Below, piece by piece: positions 59,306-64,000 of a stretch of 64,000 bases of DNA (its first letter is position 1; each line of letters starts with the position of its first letter). Position numbers and translations under genes: made by a program. Location of the stretch: the NCBI GenBank assembly GCA_046598395.1, contig JBKJIQ010000001.1, positions 1 through 64,000 of the forward strand, written 5' to 3'. This DNA comes from JAENVU01 sp046598395 (GTDB lineage: Bacteria > Actinomycetota > Acidimicrobiia > IMCC26256 > JAENVU01). The notes beneath the pieces were generated by a model. The model saw only the letters and a program-made list of their open reading frames with translations. It was not told the origin of the DNA and ran no database searches.

Positions 59306-60316
59306 CTATCCGAACCAGACGCTGCGACGGGTGCGCAGCATGTCGTAGAGGGCGTCTTGAATCGTGTCGCGAATGCGATCGGACTCGGCCATCACTTGCG
59401 CGCGCGGGTAGCGCTCCTGGTCGGGGGTGACGTCGAAATGCACCGGTGGCAGCACCCGCATGCGGAACTTCGAAGGGAAGTAGATCCCTGCGCCGAGGGG
59501 ACCAAACGCGAGCATGTTCGCGGTCACGGGAAAGTAGGGAAGGTTGGTGAGCGCGGCGATCCGTCGGCTCTTGAACAGGATGGGCATCGCTTCTTCATTG
59601 CCGACGACCGCGATCGGAATTACGGGCACGCCGGAACGCATCGCGATCTCGATGAAACCGGCCCGACCGAACCGGTGCAGCTTGTAGCGATCCCGATAGG
59701 TCTTGCCCGTTCCCTTGGTGCCTTCCGGGAACACGAGCACGAGTTGGCGGTCGTCGTGTAAGAGTCGGTACGCGTTGTCGGGATGCGCAGCAACGCCGCC
59801 GAGCCGAGACCACATCGTGCCCACGTACGGGATGGCGCGAAACAGGTTCTCGGCGAGGCCATATACGGGGCGATCCAGTTCGGTCTCGATGCCGTGCATG
59901 ATCACCGGTGCGTCAGCCGGAACCGCGCCTGCGTGGTTCGCGACGAGGAGCGCACCGCCATCGGTGGGGATGTGTTCGAGGCCCTCCCACTCGGCACGGA
60001 ACCAGTACTTGTACATCGGGTCGTAGATGCGGCGGGCGATTTCGCGCATGTGGGCACTGCGGCCGAACGCATCCACGTCACCGCGCCGGATCTGCTGCTC
60101 CGCGGGTTGGAGATCGAGGCGTTCGGGCATTTCCCGGCGGTTCGGCCGGGGGGTGGCCACCAGCGCCACGCTGCGCGCGTGGAGTTCGTCGCCACCTCCG
60201 AGATCGATCACGGGGTCGCGCTCGGCCGTGCGCGTGGTCGCTACATCGTCGGGTTCGGACGGATCAGTCACCAGGGCTCCGGACTGCGGTGCGGTGTCGT
60301 CGGATGAGGGGGCCAC
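59306..60316 (-). CDS. 1-acyl-sn-glycerol-3-phosphate acyltransferase (PlsC-like)
   Basis: 336 residues. The catalytic H-x4-D is VANHAGAVPADAPVIM (His-Ala-Gly-Ala-Val-Pro-Ala-Asp, one longer than usual), and FPEGTKGTGKTYRDR is motif III; GVPVIPIAVVGNEEAM motif IV. The N-terminal ~95 residues have no family match. It may acylate lysophosphatidate or another glycolipid precursor. Three bases from the epimerase gene. Confidence 0.88.
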   Translation of the reverse strand: MAPSSDDTAPQSGALVTDPSEPDDVATTRTAERDPVIDLGGGDELHARSVALVATPRPNRREMPERLDLQPAEQQIRRGDVDAFGRSAHMREIARRIYDPMYKYWFRAEWEGLEHIPTDGGALLVANHAGAVPADAPVIMHGIETELDRPVYGLAENLFRAIPYVGTMWSRLGGVAAHPDNAYRLLHDDRQLVLVFPEGTKGTGKTYRDRYKLHRFGRAGFIEIAMRSGVPVIPIAVVGNEEAMPILFKSRRIAALTNLPYFPVTANMLAFGPLGAGIYFPSKFRMRVLPPVHFDVTPDQERYPRAQVMAESDRIRDTIQDALYDMLRTRRSVWFG

Positions 60317-60380
60317 TGAGAGAGGAAACCGCGTTCCCGACCGTATTGCAACTCGGACCCTCTCGCACGGCGCCCCACGG

Positions 60381-61718
60381 TCAGGATGTCCGAAGTGTGC
60401 CGGTCACGGCCCAGGCATTGGTACCGAATCTGCGGACCAGTCCGTAACCGCGCAGGAGCATCCAGACCGTGAACGCGGCCCACAACCCGGCCAGGGTCGG
60501 GTCGGCGCTCGCGAGCACAATGAGGAGTCCGCCGTAGACCGCGGAGGCCACGACCATCGCAGCGGCGAGATAGCGAGAATCGCCCGCGCCGATCAGGATG
60601 CCGTCGAGGACGAACACCACCGCGGCCACCGGCTGCAGGGCGGCGACGAACCAGAGGATCTGCTCCGCCTGGGCGCGCACCGCGGTGTCGTTGGTGAAGG
60701 GAACGACGAGCCACTGGCGGGTCGTGGCGACCACGATGCCGAACGCGATCCCCGCGATCACGCCCACCTCGATCATGCGGCGCGAGACGGAGCGGGCCAT
60801 CACGGCATCACGCGCGCCGAGGTAGCGGCCGACCAGTGCCTGACCTGCGATCGCGATGGAGTCCAACGTGAGCGCGAGGAAAGTCCAGAGTTGAAATGCG
60901 ATCTGATGGCCGGCGAGCGCCACGTTGGAGATGCGCGATGCCAGGGCCGTAGTTGCAAGGAGCGCGGCGAGAAGTGAGCCGGTGCGAAGAATGAGGTGAC
61001 TGCCCACTACGGCAGTGGCGCGCATCCCTGCCGCGCGGGGCACGAGGCGTGCCTGCGCGGCGCGAGCGCGCCGGCCGATGATGGTGAGGAACACGATCGC
61101 GCTCAACGCTTGCGCGATGACCGTGCCCCAGGCGGAACCCGCGATGCCGGTATCGAAGCCGTAGACCAGGATAACCTCGAGGGCGAGGTTGATGACGTTC
61201 GCGCCGACCGCTACGTACAACGTGGTGCGCGTGTCTTGTACGCCGCGCAGGTAGCCCGCCGCTGCCAGCGCCACCAGAACGAACGGTGCGCCGATGAGCG
61301 AGATTCGGAGGTACTCCCGCGCGTAGGGCGTGACACCGGCCGATGCTCCCATCACCTCGACGATGGCTGGCGTGGACGCGACCCCGATCGCGAGGAGTGC
61401 GATGCCGAGCCCGCCTGCGAGCCACACGCCGTCGATTCCGTGTTCGGCCGCGGCCTTGGTATTTTCCGCACCGATGTGGCGAGCCACGGTGCCAGTGGTG
61501 GAGTAGGCCAAGAAGTTGAAGATCCCGAAGACCGCGGTGAGCACGATCGCGGCGATGGCGATGCCGCCGAGCTGATCGGTCCCGAGGTGACCGACGATCG
61601 CAGTATCGGCGAGCAGGTACAGCGGCTCGGCGATCAGCGCGCCCAAGGCGGGAACCGCGAGCCGAAGGATCTCTCGGTCATGGGGGTTCCGCCATCTCGT
61701 TGGCTTGACGGGTTCCAC
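60381..61718 (-). CDS. MATE family efflux transporter (DinF-like)
   Basis: 445 residues with twelve predicted helices in two repeats. LAVPALGALIAEPLYLLADT and AIVGHLGTDQLGGIAIA are the MATE N-terminal core; IAFQLWTFLALTLDSIAIAG in the second half. MATE pumps export cationic drugs or metabolites by Na+ or H+ antiport. The GTG at 61718 with upstream GAGAG is preferred; the frame is open for 186 codons more without membrane character. Confidence 0.9.
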   Translation of the reverse strand: MEPVKPTRWRNPHDREILRLAVPALGALIAEPLYLLADTAIVGHLGTDQLGGIAIAAIVLTAVFGIFNFLAYSTTGTVARHIGAENTKAAAEHGIDGVWLAGGLGIALLAIGVASTPAIVEVMGASAGVTPYAREYLRISLIGAPFVLVALAAAGYLRGVQDTRTTLYVAVGANVINLALEVILVYGFDTGIAGSAWGTVIAQALSAIVFLTIIGRRARAAQARLVPRAAGMRATAVVGSHLILRTGSLLAALLATTALASRISNVALAGHQIAFQLWTFLALTLDSIAIAGQALVGRYLGARDAVMARSVSRRMIEVGVIAGIAFGIVVATTRQWLVVPFTNDTAVRAQAEQILWFVAALQPVAAVVFVLDGILIGAGDSRYLAAAMVVASAVYGGLLIVLASADPTLAGLWAAFTVWMLLRGYGLVRRFGTNAWAVTGTLRTS

Positions 61719-61832
61719 CGCCCACTCTCTCACCCCGGCTGCGAGTCGGGCCTCGGGTTTCGGGCCTCGGGTTTCGGGCGACTGGCGTGCGTCCGAAGTC
61801 TCATGGTCACACCGTCGTGAGACGCTGCGAGG

Positions 61833-62213
61833 GTGGACGGAGTGGCGGCGACCAGTTTTGCGACGATGGCTCGGTTCCTCGCGGCCGAGAGCCGGGCGGC
61901 CGGCCTCGTGGTCCCGGCATTCCGGAGTCCGCCTCGGGTTGCCGGTGTGGCCCGGACGATCCGCCGGTTCGGTGATGGTGCGGTGGTGGCAATCCGGATC
62001 CGTGGCCGCGCCGCGGATGAGGTAGCGGCCGACATGATCGAGGGCATCGTGGTGTGTAACGAGCTCGATCCGTTGGTAGCCGACGGTGTGCGCCGTCGCT
62101 TGCGAGCCGCCGTTGCGCCGGTGGACATCGATCTCACCACGGACCTTCCCGCAGGTGGCCCTATCCTCGGCGTGCACGCCCGGATGGCGGAACGGCAGAC
62201 GCAGGCGGCTTAA
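61833..62213 (+). CDS. Conserved hypothetical protein, 3' end inside tRNA-Leu
   Basis: 126 residues from a GTG. RFLAAESRAAGLVVPAFRSP, RVAGVARTIRRFGDGAVVAI and ADMIEGIVVCNELDPLV form a compact globular pattern that recurs in small actinobacterial proteins as I recall, but no function is known. Codon use fits the window, and the last ~12 codons (ARMAERQTQAA) are read from the first half of the tRNA-Leu gene, with TAA in its anticodon loop. A shorter natural protein ending before 62178 cannot be excluded. Confidence 0.6.
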   Translation: MDGVAATSFATMARFLAAESRAAGLVVPAFRSPPRVAGVARTIRRFGDGAVVAIRIRGRAADEVAADMIEGIVVCNELDPLVADGVRRRLRAAVAPVDIDLTTDLPAGGPILGVHARMAERQTQAA

Positions 62214-62263
62214 ACCCGCCGGCTCCGTAATGGAGCGTGAGGGTTCGAATCCCTCTCCGGGCA
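62178..62263 (+). tRNA. tRNA-Leu (anticodon TAA)
   Basis: Acceptor GCCCGGA pairs with TCCGGGC; the anticodon stem GGCGG/CCGCC encloses CTTAAAC (TAA), a long variable arm (GGCTCCGTAATGGAGC) marks a class II tRNA, and the T arm is GAGGG-TTCGAAT-CCCTC. Discriminator A73. CCA is not encoded. Confidence 0.96.
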
Positions 62264-62474
62264 CGCTGAACAGCACTTTTAGGTTCGCCGGGGAACGCGG
62301 AGAGTCTCTCCGGCGTGCATTTGCTCTCGCCTTGCTAACGACTCAGCGCTGCGCAGCCGGGATCGGCAGACGCGGTGGACGACCGGGGACGCGAAGTCGC
62401 CCAATTTGATGCTCCGGATTCGTGGTCTCACCGTCGATGTACCCTGACGTACGAGGAAATGAAGGGAGCCGGTC

Positions 62475-62669
62475 ATGACTTCAACCATCACGGACCAGTC
62501 CGACAACATCATGAGCCGTGACGATGTGCTTCGTCTCCTCGACGAACAAGCGCGTCAATTCATCGGCATGACCGGCGAGCAGTTCATCGATGCTGCGCGC
62601 GCTGGGACACTTCCGGATCATCCGATGGTTGCTCACCTTTGCCTGCTGGCGGGTGAGGGAGCCTGTTAG
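62475..62669 (+). CDS. Small acidic protein, possible antitoxin-like partner
   Basis: 64 residues, MTSTITDQSDNIMSRDDVLR... with a good AAGGGAG ribosome-binding site. DEQARQFIGMTGEQFIDAAR and LPDHPMVAHLCLLAGEG is a pattern of small proteins that often precede toxin-like genes; the following gene is broken. No DNA-binding motif is obvious. Function unknown. Confidence 0.65.
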   Translation: MTSTITDQSDNIMSRDDVLRLLDEQARQFIGMTGEQFIDAARAGTLPDHPMVAHLCLLAGEGAC

Positions 62670-63230
62670 GTCGGACGCCGACGCTCGCCGTCGGTACGTC
62701 CACCATCTCAATATCTCACTGAGCTGCGTAACGTCTTCGACGATCTGGCGAGTTGGCGAAGCGAGCGCGCCGGGCTGTTGGCTTCTCCTCTTCAGCTCGA
62801 CACCGATCAGGCTCTCCCGTGGTCCTGAGCAACGGGCGCTCTACCTCAACGGAACCCAGGTGTTCCACTATGCCGACGACCCGCGGTACCCCGGCGAGCG
62901 GAAAGTCGTGACCGACGAGTACGCCTACACGTTGGCCGAGGACGAAGCTCTGACGGACGAACTGTTCGGGTGGCATTGGCAACCCGCGCACGGGCATCCG
63001 GATCCACACATCCACGTTGGATATCCGAATCCTTCCTACCCGCGTTCGACGAAGTGGCACGTTCCTGGAGGCCGCGTCGCCTTCGAGCAGGTGCTCGCCT
63101 TCGCGATCCACGAACTGGGGGTGCAGCCCGTGCTTGAGGATACGGCCGCGGTGCTCGAAGAAAGCTCTCACTCTTCCGGCGGTTCGCGACGTGGGGAGTA
63201 CCGACTCCGCCTCCGGAGTAGAGCGATCTG
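62655..63230 (+). pseudogene. Frameshifted gene of the LYLNGTQVFHYADD-type small protein family
   Basis: The sequence LRNVFDDLASWRSERAGLL and LQLDTDQALPWS is in one frame, ending at a TGA (62826-62828), while RALYLNGTQVFHYADD, then TDEYAYTLAEDEALTDELF, HIHVGYPNPS, VPGGRVAFEQVLAFAIHEL is in another; the end KLSLFRRFATWG is in a third. Each junction corresponds to a single lost or gained base, and no start codon fits the first part. I recall families with this text (toxin-like proteins of unknown mechanism) but cannot name it. It is a decayed gene, or the region carries base-call errors. Confidence 0.7.
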
Positions 63231-63388
63231 TCGGTCTGGCCGTGGGGCGTCTCTTGGGGTGCGCCGTCGACGCGCCGCGGTCGGGAGGGCGTGTCCATCG
63301 AAACGGTCGCGGTGTGAGCGCTGCTCGCTCGAATAATGTCGTCAAGTGGAGCGGTGCTGAGAGTGTCGTGCGGTCGCAGGGTGGTGCG

Positions 63389-64000
63389 GTGAAGTCTTTC
63401 GATGAGCTTTCGCCTCGCGGGCAGCGCGAGCGCATGCGGCAGTTCGGCCGTCGCGCACTTGCTCCATACGGGATCGACGCCGACGTCGATCTGAGGTTTG
63501 TCGCCGCCTCGTTCAACACCATCTTTCGAGTGCACCAGAATCCTCGCAGCGCGGCTCTGCGGATCGGACCTCGGGAGCGGATACACGCCGAACGCACCGA
63601 GTTCGTTGAAGCGGCATGGATACGGGCGCTGAGAGCAGACAAGGTCGCGCAGCCGCCGGATGTGATCGAAACCCGGGACGGCTTGCCCGTGTCCTCCTGT
63701 TCGATGCCGGGTGTGCCCGCCGCACGTTCCTGCATGCTGTTCGAGTGGGTGCCTGGCGTGACGTTGAGCAAGAGGATCACTGGCGAACGTTTGCGGGGTA
63801 TGGGGCAACTCTCGGCAAGGTTGCACCAGCACGGAGCTGGTATGTCGCCTTCGGTCCAACGGTCGGTGCTCGTAGCTGACCGAGTTCTTTACTGGGGTGT
63901 TGAGAATCGTCTCCACGAGCTCGGACCGGCGATGCTCGAGGCCTTCGACCGTGCCACCGCGAGCATCGAAGAGCTTTGGGCTTCTCCGCCGAGCGCTCCG
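63389..64000 (+). CDS. Phosphotransferase (APH) family protein, partial
   Basis: Open from a GTG (63389, purine-rich AGGGTGG upstream) to the right edge, 204 codons. SFDELSPRGQRERMRQFGRR starts it; RFVAASFNTIFRVHQNPRSA and LRIGPRERIHAERTEFVEAA resemble the glycine-rich loop and Lys/Arg region of aminoglycoside/choline kinase-type folds, CMLFEWVPGVTLS and MGQLSARLHQHGAG follow as in APH proteins. The catalytic loop would be beyond the window. Substrate unknown. Confidence 0.8.
   Translation, partial: MKSFDELSPRGQRERMRQFGRRALAPYGIDADVDLRFVAASFNTIFRVHQNPRSAALRIGPRERIHAERTEFVEAAWIRALRADKVAQPPDVIETRDGLPVSSCSMPGVPAARSCMLFEWVPGVTLSKRITGERLRGMGQLSARLHQHGAGMSPSVQRSVLVADRVLYWGVENRLHELGPAMLEAFDRATASIEELWASPPSAP

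Overview
This is a high-GC window from the chromosome of an actinobacterium. Nearly every gene has G/C-rich third positions, GTG starts are common, and genes are joined by ATGA or GTGA overlaps. Two tiny actinobacterial-type ribosomal proteins (bL37, bS22) are present. From about 24.9 to 49.7 kb the gene order resembles a conserved actinobacterial block, from memory the Mycobacterium tuberculosis Rv1003-Rv1026 region: rsmI, metG, tatD, an RpfB-like protein, ksgA, ispE, tRNA-Gln, glmU, prs, rplY, pth, mfd, mazG, eno, ftsB, DUF501, ppx. Proteins are not mycobacterial in detail. An ADP-heptose gene set (gmhB, gmhA, hldE) sits inside the block and the RpfB-like protein ends in an RlpA-type domain. 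I infer a deep-branching class, perhaps Acidimicrobiia; this is inference only.

Layout. 0-5 kb: broken DUF1232 gene, MarR regulator with palindromic operator and MFS exporter, two carbohydrate-type deacetylases, a His/Lys/Met-rich secreted protein and a hairpin. 5-8.4 kb: a four-gene minus-strand operon with the most striking element of the window, a UGSC-family selenoprotein whose selenocysteine is an in-frame TGA followed by a bacterial SECIS-like hairpin. It is co-transcribed with a thioredoxin-like fusion protein, a NIPSNAP-like protein and an alpha/beta hydrolase with an Asp nucleophile. 8.5-24.5 kb: decayed toxin-antitoxin locus, serC, molybdopterin oxidoreductase with cytochrome b, a wax ester synthase/DGAT-like acyltransferase, enoyl-CoA hydratase, SIMPL protein, a broken Rrf2 regulator next to an epimerase, bL37, PIN toxin, KOW protein, SDR, a two-component system and an acyltransferase-3/SGNH protein.

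24.6-49.7 kb is the housekeeping block: translation quality and tRNA maturation, rRNA methylation, isoprenoid and UDP-GlcNAc synthesis, PRPP, heptose supply, transcription-coupled repair, nucleotide sanitation, glycolysis and division. Two accessory genes, one internally deleted, interrupt it between mazG and eno. 49.8-62.3 kb holds an aminotransferase, a VapBC pair, orn, an acyl-CoA synthetase run and a minus-strand run (enoyl-CoA hydratase, epimerase, PlsC-like acyltransferase), a MATE transporter and tRNA-Leu. 62.3-64 kb is accessory: a small ORF, a multiply frameshifted gene and a phosphotransferase cut by the window end.

Recurring oddities are single-base frameshifts in accessory genes but not in core genes, several start codons close behind or overlapping palindromes (possible leaderless mRNAs), and a scatter of long intergenic hairpins. 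No CRISPR array, insertion sequence, rRNA or replication origin was seen.
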